A stretch of 64,000 nucleotides of DNA from Litorivivens lipolytica (lineage in GTDB: Bacteria; Pseudomonadota; Gammaproteobacteria; Pseudomonadales; Spongiibacteraceae): assembly GCF_014191715.1 (NCBI RefSeq), contig NZ_JACHWY010000003.1, positions 372,001-436,000 of the forward strand. Reading direction: 5' to 3'. The translations under genes were made by a program, and so were the position numbers. Under the pieces are notes generated by a model. It saw only the letters and a program-made list of their open reading frames with translations. It ran no database searches and was not told the DNA's origin. Shown piece after piece: positions 44,817 to 52,344 of the stretch; position 1 is the stretch's first letter; each line of letters begins with the position of its first letter.

Positions 44817-47442
44817 CGTCCACCTCACCGCCGCGCGCCAGCACCGGCACAAAGGGATCAAACTTGAAATCCGCATCCTTGCGCGTGCTATCGTGCCCTG
44901 CCTCTCCGCCCAGAAAACCCTGCGCGTAACCAGACAACACCCTTTCCCAAGCCTCGCATTCGGCCTGCCACTTGTCCGGGCTGTCGACCGGGTTGCGCGG
45001 TTTGCCCGGCACCAGCGTGGCACTCCAACTGGAGCGCATATGCGCCATCATGCCACGGGGATGAATCTGGGCCAGAACCACACCATCAATATCGGAGTTG
45101 ACCAGATTGCGCCCCAACAGTGCGTACATGGGCAGCTGTGGCTCCAGTAGATTTTCTGCATTTAATTTATTCGCCGCGATCGATCCGGTTTTGTAATCCA
45201 TCACCACCGTTTTCCCATCGATTTCGTCTACCCGGTCGATCTTGATATGCAGAGGCAATCCAAAGGCGTCTACGGACCCTGCCGCTTCGACGGCTTTGAC
45301 GCGAAAGGCTTCTTCGCGATTGCGCTCGAAGTCCAGCCACTCTTTCAACAGCGATAGCAGACGACGTTTTTCGATGCGGCGCAGTTCGTCACCATGACCA
45401 CCCTCCTCGCTCATGGCCTGATCGATAGCATCGTTCAACCGCGCCTCAATTTGATCGTCAGATTCACTCTGAAAAATGTCACTGCCGCCCGCCTCACGCC
45501 AGAACAATTCCAGCGCGCGGTGAATCCAGTTGCCCTGAGTCTTGGGGTCGAGCCCTTCGACCGGTTCCGGCAAAGCCTGCAATCCCAACCGATATTTCAG
45601 AAAGGCGTAAAAGGGGCTGAGAGCGTAGGCGCGAAACAGGCCCGTACCACCGCGCAGCTGCGATTTTTCTTTGGCGGAAACCGGGCGAATCTTTTCCTCC
45701 TCAGGCACTTCGACCGCGGCGTCGACGCTAAAGGCCTGCTCACCGTCTACAGGTTCCCAAAGTGGATAGTTCCAATCCAGCAGGGTACAAGGCGCCTGTG
45801 CAACGGCGTCGTCGGACTGGGCAGGGTAGGAAATAACGGCCTCCCCGGCGCTCGCCAGTACCGTCTTCAGCAGCGCTGTGTCTCGGCGCAGCGCATCGCT
45901 GTGATCCGCTCTCGGAACGCCAGCCGCCACCAGCAGCTCGCGCGGCAGGAAGGGTGATGGCGGCACCGCCTGTGGCAGCGCCGCATCGCTTAGCCCCAGC
46001 ACCCAGATCGCATCAAAATGCTGACCACTGGCCTCCTCCAGATTCAGCAGCTGCAGGGGCGGCGCTTCATCGCGGCGCAACTCAAAGCGCTTGCCCTGCA
46101 ACACATGCTGCAGCCAGCGCAGCGCTTCGCTGCGCCCGATCTTACCGAGCTGCCGATCCAGCGCACGCAGGGTATCCATGACCTGACTAAAGCCCTGCCG
46201 ACACTGATCCACCACCGGGTCACCGGCGTCCCGGTTCGGCCAACCCAAGGCCAGCAATTCGGCGTCAAACCGCGCCACCCAGGTCGAGGGCTGGGCCCGA
46301 CCGGCATGACCTTGTGCGGTTTCACACAACGCCTGAAACGCTGTGGTCGCCTCCTCGTCTTGCGATAAGGCCAAGGCTCGCGACAGGCTGCCGCGGTTGC
46401 CGAAACGCTCTCGCCAGCGCCAGTCCAGTTGCGCGCGGCTCGCCGCCTGCTCATGGGCACCGGCAACAAAGGGGCTGCGCAAGAGCCGACTGAGCTGCTC
46501 CAGCCCAACCTCGCCCTGCGCTACCTGCAATGCGTCCAGCGCGGACGCAATAATGGGGTAAGCCGACAGGCGGCCAGTGCCCACCCGCCAGGGTTCGCTC
46601 AACACCTCGGACTGACTGGCAGGAAACAGGCTTGCAGGATAGACAAAACGCTCCAGCGCCCGCTGCAGAGGCATTTCGTAGCGATTCATGTCACTGGCGA
46701 TCAGCGCCAGCCGCGGTGATTCCGCGCGACGCTGCCAGGAAGCAACCCAGCGCGCCGCCGCTTCGACCTCTTCCTGCACACTGGCAAAGCTCGCCTGTTG
46801 GCAGGCGGTATTATCCCCGACATCGGCGGGGAGCAACTGAAACAAGGCCACCCCTGCGCCCTGCAAAGCTTTCAACAGCTGCTGTTCGGGCGGTGTCAGC
46901 TCCAATTCCTTACTCAGCACTAAGCGGACGGGTAGTTCCAGTGCATCCAGCCGCTTTGCCAAGGCCGAGATCAGCTGTCCGCCGGTCAATGCGCCCTGCT
47001 CTAGCAATCGCTCGCGAAGCCGCTGCCGCCAATCGCAAAAGGCGCGCTGCTCATTGCCGGCAAAGGGCCCCGCTTCCACGGTCAGACCAAAGCGCTCGGC
47101 CAGTTCGAAAGCATCCACAAACTGGCGGGCAATACCCTGCACCCCTATTACAGAGGGCGCCAAGTAGTCGCTTCCCTCAATACAGGCCTCCGCCAGCGCC
47201 AATACCTGCACCGGGCGCAATACCTGCAGTTCGGGAAAACTGTTATCCCAAAGCTCAACCCACCACTGAGCCTTGGGCAGCACCCTCAGGTATTCGAGGT
47301 AGGCCTGCCCCTGTGCCTCGGCAATCCGGCGGCGCAGATCAGCGGCCTCCCCATCATGATCGACCAGCACGATGGTCGATTGGCCATCCTTAAGCCACTC
47401 ATCCCAATCCTGCGGCGTGACAGCCTCATATTGGTTTAGCAA
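44809..47442 (-). CDS. AddB-like PD-(D/E)XK nuclease, probable DNA repair protein
   Basis: An 877-residue partner of the AddA-like helicase. The helicase-like N-terminal half lacks a Walker A motif. The C-terminal PD-(D/E)XK nuclease is clear: GLPLHIKIDRVDEIDGKTVVMDYKTGSI, then LLEPQLPMYALLG. The four cysteines of the AddB iron-sulfur cluster are not present, so it belongs to the AddB-like proteins of Gammaproteobacteria rather than canonical AddB. The start is uncertain: I chose TTG at 47442, with GGAG 5 bases upstream; a TTG at 47460 is in frame without such a site. Confidence 0.8.
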   Translation of the reverse strand: MLNQYEAVTPQDWDEWLKDGQSTIVLVDHDGEAADLRRRIAEAQGQAYLEYLRVLPKAQWWVELWDNSFPELQVLRPVQVLALAEACIEGSDYLAPSVIGVQGIARQFVDAFELAERFGLTVEAGPFAGNEQRAFCDWRQRLRERLLEQGALTGGQLISALAKRLDALELPVRLVLSKELELTPPEQQLLKALQGAGVALFQLLPADVGDNTACQQASFASVQEEVEAAARWVASWQRRAESPRLALIASDMNRYEMPLQRALERFVYPASLFPASQSEVLSEPWRVGTGRLSAYPIIASALDALQVAQGEVGLEQLSRLLRSPFVAGAHEQAASRAQLDWRWRERFGNRGSLSRALALSQDEEATTAFQALCETAQGHAGRAQPSTWVARFDAELLALGWPNRDAGDPVVDQCRQGFSQVMDTLRALDRQLGKIGRSEALRWLQHVLQGKRFELRRDEAPPLQLLNLEEASGQHFDAIWVLGLSDAALPQAVPPSPFLPRELLVAAGVPRADHSDALRRDTALLKTVLASAGEAVISYPAQSDDAVAQAPCTLLDWNYPLWEPVDGEQAFSVDAAVEVPEEEKIRPVSAKEKSQLRGGTGLFRAYALSPFYAFLKYRLGLQALPEPVEGLDPKTQGNWIHRALELFWREAGGSDIFQSESDDQIEARLNDAIDQAMSEEGGHGDELRRIEKRRLLSLLKEWLDFERNREEAFRVKAVEAAGSVDAFGLPLHIKIDRVDEIDGKTVVMDYKTGSIAANKLNAENLLEPQLPMYALLGRNLVNSDIDGVVLAQIHPRGMMAHMRSSWSATLVPGKPRNPVDSPDKWQAECEAWERVLSGYAQGFLGGEAGHDSTRKDADFKFDPFVPVLARGGEVDDD

Positions 47443-47662
47443 ATTATACTCCGGAGGCAATCAGCGTCCGCTCCTCGGCAATTACTTACAGGGAAATTAT
47501 TTTATTTAAAAACAATAGCTTAAATCAAAAACGGGAAAATTTCCGTTTTGCACAGCACTTTCTGCACCGAAATTGTGCGCTCATGGCTTTGCATTATGTC
47601 AGGCAACTCGTTACTTTCATCGCAACATTGTCGCTGACATAGGCGTCAGGGAGTTACAGAGA

Positions 47663-48490
47663 ATGCTCGATAAAAAGCCCAAGACCCTGCATACCTTACT
47701 GGAAAGCCGGATCGCTGTTGAGGCCCTCGCCCACCTTTCAAGCAAGCCCTTTGAGCGACTACTGCCCCGCGGCGATGGTCACCCGGTGTTAGTGATTCCC
47801 GCCTTCCTGACCTGCGATATTTTTACTGCCTCCCTGCGCAAATCCCTGTCCAGTCTGGGCTACGACGTTCACGCATGGCAGCAAGGACTCAACACCGGTC
47901 TGCACGATCAGAAACTGACCCTGCTGCGCCGCCGGCTGAAGGAAATCGTGCTCCAGCGTCAGCAGAAAATCACAATCATCGGCTGGAGTCTGGGCGGCAT
48001 TTACGCCCGCGCCCTCGCCGCCGAGAACAGCGAGCATGTGCGTCAGGTGATTACCCTGGGTTCACCCTTCGGTATTCCGGCTGTGGAGTCCAGCGCCCGC
48101 GCGGTAACGGGTTTTGTCGGGCACGCCTTCAAACTGCTGAACAGTGGTGAAGAAGACGCGATGATTAGCAAGGCCGAACTCTGGCAGACCACACCTTCGG
48201 TTCCCTGTACCAGCATTTACACTGAGAGCGACGGCGTCGTGCACTGGCACTACTGCGTGGATCAGAAGCAGGAGCAAAGCGAGAACATTCGCGTGCCCGG
48301 GAGCCATGTTGGGCTGACTCACAACCCAGTCGTGCTGTACCTGCTGGCGGATCGTCTGCAGCAGCGTGCTGAAAGCTGGCAAGCCTTCAGTGCCCGTGGC
48401 TGGCGCGAACGCCTGTTCGATAATCGCGCCTGCGCGCGAGCGATAGAGTTGGCGGAAGCCGCCAGCACGATGCGTCCCAGCCTAGCCTGA
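47663..48490 (+). CDS. Alpha/beta hydrolase (lipase/acyltransferase-like)
   Basis: A 275-residue protein. PVLVIPAFLTCDIFTASLRKSLSSLGYDVHAWQQGLN and the nucleophile elbow IIGWSLGGIYARALAAE (GxSxG) resemble PGAP1-like or lecithin-cholesterol-acyltransferase-like lipases. A late acid (YTESDGVVHW) and His (PGSHVGLTHNP) are present. No signal peptide is seen. The ATG at 47663 (MLDKKPKTLH) was chosen; earlier in-frame residues are unlike the family. It is divergent from the AddB-like gene across a ~220-base gap. Confidence 0.75.
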   Translation: MLDKKPKTLHTLLESRIAVEALAHLSSKPFERLLPRGDGHPVLVIPAFLTCDIFTASLRKSLSSLGYDVHAWQQGLNTGLHDQKLTLLRRRLKEIVLQRQQKITIIGWSLGGIYARALAAENSEHVRQVITLGSPFGIPAVESSARAVTGFVGHAFKLLNSGEEDAMISKAELWQTTPSVPCTSIYTESDGVVHWHYCVDQKQEQSENIRVPGSHVGLTHNPVVLYLLADRLQQRAESWQAFSARGWRERLFDNRACARAIELAEAASTMRPSLA

Positions 48491-48525
48491 CGTCTTTCGG
48501 CAAAACCCAACTTCATATCTAACGG

Positions 48526-49422
48526 TTAGATTTTGGCGCGAAGTTCGTGCAGTAATTCCCTGAGATGCTCCCGCAGCGCCAGTGGCTGATCCAGCAATAC
48601 GTGGTGATGGGCATCGGCAATCTCGATGGCCGGGCGCCCATTGCCCATAAAACCCACGGTTTGTTCAGCAACATCGCGCGGCGCGACAATACTGTGTTCA
48701 CCGTAGATAAAGGCCGTGGGGCAGGTGATAGCTGGCAGCAGCTCGGCTTCGGGAATGTCTACCGGCTTGAGCGTCTGGGTGATGCGATCGTCAAACTTCC
48801 ATACCCAACCGCCATCGACTTCCTGCAATGAGCCCTTTGCCACTTCCGCAAACAGAGCAGGGTGGGTGCAGTTTTCTTCCGGGATCAGACGGAAACGCCC
48901 CATGGCCTGTTCCAGCGTGGGATATACGCGCTTGGGCCTTAGCTCGCTAGCACCGCGAGAAGGCTGTTCCTCACCCGTGCGGGGCTGGCTGATCCGCGAA
49001 TCAATGATGGTCAGGGTCTGAATTTTATCCGGGTAGGCCGCTGTGGTCTGGATGCTGACCAGACCGCCAAAGCTGTGGCCGACCAGATTCACCGGCGCCA
49101 TGGCTTCGGCCTCGATAACCGCAATGATTTCCTTGCAGTACTGGGGGTGCGAGTAACTTTCGCGATGCGCACTGTCGCCCATGCCGCTGAAATCCAGCGC
49201 CACAATACGGTAGTGATCGAGCAGGGCGGGGACGGTGAAATCCCACCAGTGGGCGTGGGCACAGAAACCGTGGGCCAGCAGTAGGGGCGGCTTATCGCTT
49301 GCCTCCGGGTTCCAGCACAGATAGTGAATGGTGCAGCCGTCGACCTCGACGTGACGCGACTGGGGCTCAAAACTCAGCGCAGCGGCCAGCCAGGCCGGTG
49401 CGCTTGCGGAAGACGTATTCAA
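48526..49422 (-). CDS. Alpha/beta hydrolase
   Basis: A 298-residue cytosolic hydrolase. LLLAHGFCAHAHWWDFTVPAL (oxyanion), ALDFSGMGDSAHRESY, the nucleophile elbow NLVGHSFGGLVSI, the acid in FIYGEHSIVAP and the His of DAHHHVLLDQP complete a standard triad. No close function can be named; epoxide hydrolase, haloalkane dehalogenase and meta-cleavage hydrolase families share this pattern. It lies 6 bases beyond the dsbA stop in the same direction. Confidence 0.85.
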   Translation of the reverse strand: MNTSSASAPAWLAAALSFEPQSRHVEVDGCTIHYLCWNPEASDKPPLLLAHGFCAHAHWWDFTVPALLDHYRIVALDFSGMGDSAHRESYSHPQYCKEIIAVIEAEAMAPVNLVGHSFGGLVSIQTTAAYPDKIQTLTIIDSRISQPRTGEEQPSRGASELRPKRVYPTLEQAMGRFRLIPEENCTHPALFAEVAKGSLQEVDGGWVWKFDDRITQTLKPVDIPEAELLPAITCPTAFIYGEHSIVAPRDVAEQTVGFMGNGRPAIEIADAHHHVLLDQPLALREHLRELLHELRAKI

Positions 49423-49428
49423 CAGGAA

Positions 49429-50073
49429 TTACTGCGCAGCTTTGCGCTCCTGCTCAACCAGATAATCAACCACTTCCAGCATGCCGCGCTGGCTGCCGGC
49501 CGTGCGGGTGCTGACCCGGAATTTACCGTTAACCACCATCTCTGGCGTGCCCTGGATGCCGTAGCCGCGGGCGCGAGCGTCCGCTTGACGCACCTGACTA
49601 TCCACCGAGAAGGAATTGAAGACTTTCATGAACTTCGCACGCTCAACGCCCTGTTGGGCAAACAGCTCAGCCAGCGCGTCGGCGTCGCGCAGCATGTTGC
49701 GCTCCATATTGATGGCGTTGAAGATCGGCTGGTGAACCTTGTCGAGCACACCCAGCGCCTTGGCGGTGTAGAAGGCGCGGGCATGGGTTTCCATAATGCG
49801 GTTCCACATGGCAGGGGACTGCACAAAGACCACGTCGTCGGCCTGTTTCTCAGACCAAGCGTGGACCATGGGCTCGAAGTGGAAGCAGTGGGAGCAGCCG
49901 TACCAGAACACTTCGGTTACTTCGATTTTGTTGGGATTGACCGTGCGCACTTCGCTGTCGAGGCGAATATAGTGCTCACCTTCCACAAAGCGGTTAGCCG
50001 ACTGATCGGCACAGGCGGCAGCGGGCAAAAGCAGGGTCAACAGGCTGGCGATCAGCCATCGGCGAGTCAGCAT
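49429..50073 (-). CDS. dsbA: Thiol:disulfide interchange protein DsbA (CSHC active site)
   Basis: A 214-residue periplasmic oxidase that introduces disulfides in exported proteins. Signal MLTRRWLIASLLTLLLPAAACA, then the thioredoxin fold with the helical insert. The active site reads FWYGCSHCFHFEP: CSHC instead of the usual CPHC. The cis-Pro loop QGTPEMVVNG is intact. The ATG at 50073 gives the signal peptide. Neighbours (cytochromes c4 and c5, engB, polA) are in the Pseudomonas dsbA order. Confidence 0.93.
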   Translation of the reverse strand: MLTRRWLIASLLTLLLPAAACADQSANRFVEGEHYIRLDSEVRTVNPNKIEVTEVFWYGCSHCFHFEPMVHAWSEKQADDVVFVQSPAMWNRIMETHARAFYTAKALGVLDKVHQPIFNAINMERNMLRDADALAELFAQQGVERAKFMKVFNSFSVDSQVRQADARARGYGIQGTPEMVVNGKFRVSTRTAGSQRGMLEVVDYLVEQERKAAQ

Positions 50074-50150
50074 TCTCAGTCTCCTGAATAGTTGTTCTGT
50101 TCTGATTATTTTACCTGGCAAGGGTTCCGGCGAAATTGTTCTAGCAGACA

Positions 50151-50176
50151 AAAAAGGCGGCCAATGCCGCCTTTTT
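50151..50176 (-). terminator. Intrinsic terminator of the cytochrome c4 gene
   Basis: AAAAAGGCGGC (50151-50161) and GCCGCCTTTTT (50166-50176) form a stem with a CAAT loop. On the minus strand it ends in a run of six T residues, 19 bases beyond the stop. Confidence 0.88.
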
Positions 50177-50194
50177 CATGGATCACTCTGAAAT

Positions 50195-50818
50195 TCAGTA
50201 GAGACCCTGAATGTAGTTGGCCAGCGCCTTGATTTCGTTGTCGCTCAGCTGAAAGGCCACAGTACGCATGGTTTTGGTTTCTTCACCGTCGTTCATGCGG
50301 CCAGTCTCGTCACCATCAGCTGCGGCGCGGAAGGCTTTAAGCTGGGCTTCGGTGTAAGCGGCATGCTGACCGGACAGGGCAGGGAAGCCGGCCGAGGCGT
50401 TGCCTTTACCCGAGGGGCTGTGGCAGCCGCTACAGGCGGGAATGCCGCGCTCAATGATACCGCCGCGGTAGATCGCCTCGCCCTTGGCAGCCAGTTCGGC
50501 GCTGGCCTGACCAACAGAACCCTGTTGCTTGGCGTAGTAAGCCGCAATATCGGCCATATCAGCTTCGCTCATATTATCGAGCTGACCAGCCATAGTCGGC
50601 ACCGAGCGGGCACCGGATTTAATGTCTTTCAACTGCTTGAGCAGGTACTTCTCATTCTGACCGGCCAGCTTGGGGAAGGTCGGCGCGGCACTGTTGCCGT
50701 CGGCTCCGTGACAGGCGGCGCAAGACTGTGACTTGGCTTTGCCCTTGGACGCATCACCGGCAAAGGAGGGTGCCGCGAGCAGCAGGGTGGACAGCATTAC
50801 CAGAAGTGATTTTTTCAT
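50195..50818 (-). CDS. Cytochrome c4 (diheme)
   Basis: A 207-residue periplasmic diheme cytochrome. Signal MKKSLLVMLSTLLLAAPSFA; heme 1 at Cys33-x2-Cys36-His37 (CAACHG) and heme 2 at CSGCHS in the second half. Axial Met candidates lie in VPTMAGQLDNM and EETKTMRTV. The two-domain repeat is typical of c4, which donates electrons to terminal oxidases. It lies about 50 bases downstream of the cytochrome c5 gene. Confidence 0.94.
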   Translation of the reverse strand: MKKSLLVMLSTLLLAAPSFAGDASKGKAKSQSCAACHGADGNSAAPTFPKLAGQNEKYLLKQLKDIKSGARSVPTMAGQLDNMSEADMADIAAYYAKQQGSVGQASAELAAKGEAIYRGGIIERGIPACSGCHSPSGKGNASAGFPALSGQHAAYTEAQLKAFRAAADGDETGRMNDGEETKTMRTVAFQLSDNEIKALANYIQGLY

Positions 50819-50868
50819 CGTTCCTACTCAATAATTTCTGAATTCGTTCGAGCTTCCCGCGAGGGCGC

Positions 50869-51171
50869 CTACGACTTGGGCTTGGCCATCAGCTCGATCA
50901 GGGCTTTAAAGTCCTCATCCGAGCAGTCGAAACACATGCCTTTGGGCGGCATCGCCTTGATACCATTTTTGGCGTTGGCCACCAGCGTATCCATGCCTTT
51001 TTCTTCTAGACGCTTGTTCCAGGCATCAACGTCGCCCGTGCGCGGCGCACCGGCAGCACCGGAGGCGTGGCAAACAGCACAGGTGCGATTGTAACGGTCT
51101 TCCAGGGCATCTGCCTGCACAAAGCTCATCAGGCCAGCGGAGAACAACAGGGCTACCAGTGATTTTTTCAT
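50869..51171 (-). CDS. Cytochrome c5 family protein
   Basis: A 100-residue periplasmic monoheme cytochrome. Signal [20 protein letters not shown]; heme site Cys31-x2-Cys34-His35 ([13 protein letters not shown]), axial Met in IKAMPPKGM, and the c5-specific extra disulfide pair in [14 protein letters not shown] at 51171. It probably feeds cytochrome oxidases. It is divergent from engB. Confidence 0.92.
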   Translation of the reverse strand: MKKSLVALLFSAGLMSFVQADALEDRYNRTCAVCHASGAAGAPRTGDVDAWNKRLEEKGMDTLVANAKNGIKAMPPKGMCFDCSDEDFKALIELMAKPKS

Positions 51172-51325
51172 AACAGCACTCACGATTGTAATGCGGAGTA
51201 AACCCGGGCAGGATGACCGCGAAAAAAAACTGCGGCATTATACACAAAGCCTGCGGGGGGAGGCCATCCCTGCGCGGGGCCGCACTATACCCCTTTCAGC
51301 AGCCACGTTCCAACAAGAGACTCCC

Positions 51326-51976
51326 ATGGACCACATCCCGGCCATCAGCTATCGACGCGCCCGCTTTCTACAGAGCGCCCCCAGTCTGCGTGAATGCCCC
51401 GACGATATTGGCGCCGAAGTGGCCTTTGCAGGCCGCTCCAACGCCGGCAAATCCAGCGCCATCAACCGCCTGACCGAAAACAAGAAGCTGTGCCGCACCT
51501 CGAAGACCCCCGGCCGCACGCAATTGATCAACTTTTTCAGCCTGAGCGAGAACCAGCGGCTGGTGGACCTTCCCGGCTACGGCTTCGCCAAGGTGCCGCC
51601 GGAGGTTAAAAAGAAGTGGGAGCGCCATCTGGAGCAGTATCTGGCCGAGCGTCGCTGCCTGCGCGGGCTGGTGCTGATGATGGACATTCGCCACCCCCTG
51701 CAGAAATTCGATGAAACCATGATTCAGTGGGCGGCCCAGTGCGATATGCCCGTGCGTATCTTGCTCACCAAGGCCGACAAGCTAAGCACCGGGCAGGCCA
51801 AGAACACACTGTTTAAGGTAAGGAAGGACTTACAACCCTTCGGGGCGCTGGTACAAGCACAGTTGTTTTCGGCGCTGAACGGGCAGGGGCTGGATGACCT
51901 GAAAGAACAGCTGGATGTGTGGCTGGATGCGACCGAGGCGGATGAGGAGTTTGTTGAGGACGACGCAGGGATGTAG
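51326..51976 (+). CDS. engB: Ribosome biogenesis GTPase EngB (YsxC/YihA)
   Basis: A 216-residue essential GTPase for 50S subunit assembly. G1 is [16 protein letters not shown], the switch region [13 protein letters not shown]3 [11 protein letters not shown], and G4 [11 protein letters not shown] at 51326 ([14 protein letters not shown]), the usual start; the in-frame upstream region to 51191 has no family similarity. It is convergent with the small RNA and polA. Confidence 0.95.
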   Translation: MDHIPAISYRRARFLQSAPSLRECPDDIGAEVAFAGRSNAGKSSAINRLTENKKLCRTSKTPGRTQLINFFSLSENQRLVDLPGYGFAKVPPEVKKKWERHLEQYLAERRCLRGLVLMMDIRHPLQKFDETMIQWAAQCDMPVRILLTKADKLSTGQAKNTLFKVRKDLQPFGALVQAQLFSALNGQGLDDLKEQLDVWLDATEADEEFVEDDAGM

Positions 51977-52027
51977 TTTAAAGGCTTGGCACTCCGAATC
52001 CGGCCACCAGTGGGCAGCGAGTTTAAA

Positions 52028-52055
52028 GAGATTGCTTCGCTGCGCTCGCAATGAC
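52028..52055. repeat. REP-like intergenic element
   Basis: The ATTGC...GCAAT hairpin (52031-52052) around CGCTGCGCTCG, ending in GACA, is the form of a widespread type of dispersed intergenic repeat. Only one copy is in the window, so the family call rests on recognition. Confidence 0.5.
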
Positions 52056-52141
52056 AGCTAAACCTGTGAATCAGGCAAAGAAGCGCTGATCCGTCGAGCC
52101 GGGCCAATGGCACCAAACCCAACACCCAACCGAGGCCACAT

Positions 52142-52175
52142 AAAAAAAGGCCCGGTACATGGGGGGGTACCGGGC
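52142..52175 (-). terminator. Intrinsic terminator of the small RNA (and of polA readthrough)
   Basis: A 9-bp GC-rich stem (52150-52158 / 52167-52175) followed on the minus strand by T7 (52142-52148). Confidence 0.9.
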
Positions 52176-52240
52176 AATCAGCTTCTCTGGGGAAAAACCG
52201 ACTCATGGAGAAAGTCGGCCAACAGCATAGTGCTGTTGTA
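52142..52240 (-). ncRNA. ersA: ErsA/Spot 42-position small RNA
   Basis: A ~99-base RNA between polA and engB, transcribed in the polA direction. Start predicted near 52240 from a sigma-E type promoter. Structure: a 5' hairpin (CAACAGCA 52220-52227 with TGCTGTTG 52231-52238), a second stem (CCGACT 52198-52203 with AGTCGG 52213-52218), an unpaired UUUUUCCCC region (about 52188-52196), then a terminator stem (GCCCGGTAC 52150-52158 with GTACCGGGC 52167-52175, C-rich loop) and a run of seven U. Pseudomonas ErsA lies at the same locus, depends on the envelope-stress sigma factor AlgU and pairs through a C-rich region. The name rests on position, promoter type and layout, not on an alignment. Confidence 0.75.
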
Positions 52241-52245
52241 CAAGC

Positions 52246-52273
52246 TTAGAAGGTTTCCCGAATCTTTAGTTCC
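52246..52273 (-). promoter_or_regulatory. Sigma-E/AlgU-type promoter of the small RNA
   Basis: On the minus strand: GGAACTA (52267-52273), a 16-base spacer, TCTAA (52246-52250). This matches the GGAACTT-N16-TCnnA consensus closely. Confidence 0.75.
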
Positions 52274-52287
52274 CAAAATTTCAGAAA

Positions 52288-52301
52288 TGGGAATATTCCC
52301 A
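52288..52301. promoter_or_regulatory. 14-bp palindrome upstream of the small RNA promoter
   Basis: TGGGAATATTCCCA, a perfect palindrome 14 bases upstream of the -35 element, between polA's stop and the promoter. Possible activator or repressor site; regulator unknown. Confidence 0.45.
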
Positions 52302-52344
52302 AAACCCATCCAATTTCAGGGGCTTGCGCGCAATTACCGACTCG

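Larger units (their letters stand above)
51977..52344. other. polA-engB intergenic region
   Basis: A 368-base gap. From the engB side it contains a REP-like element, then the minus-strand small RNA with its terminator, its sigma-E promoter and an upstream palindrome. No protein-coding gene is supported. Confidence 0.7.
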
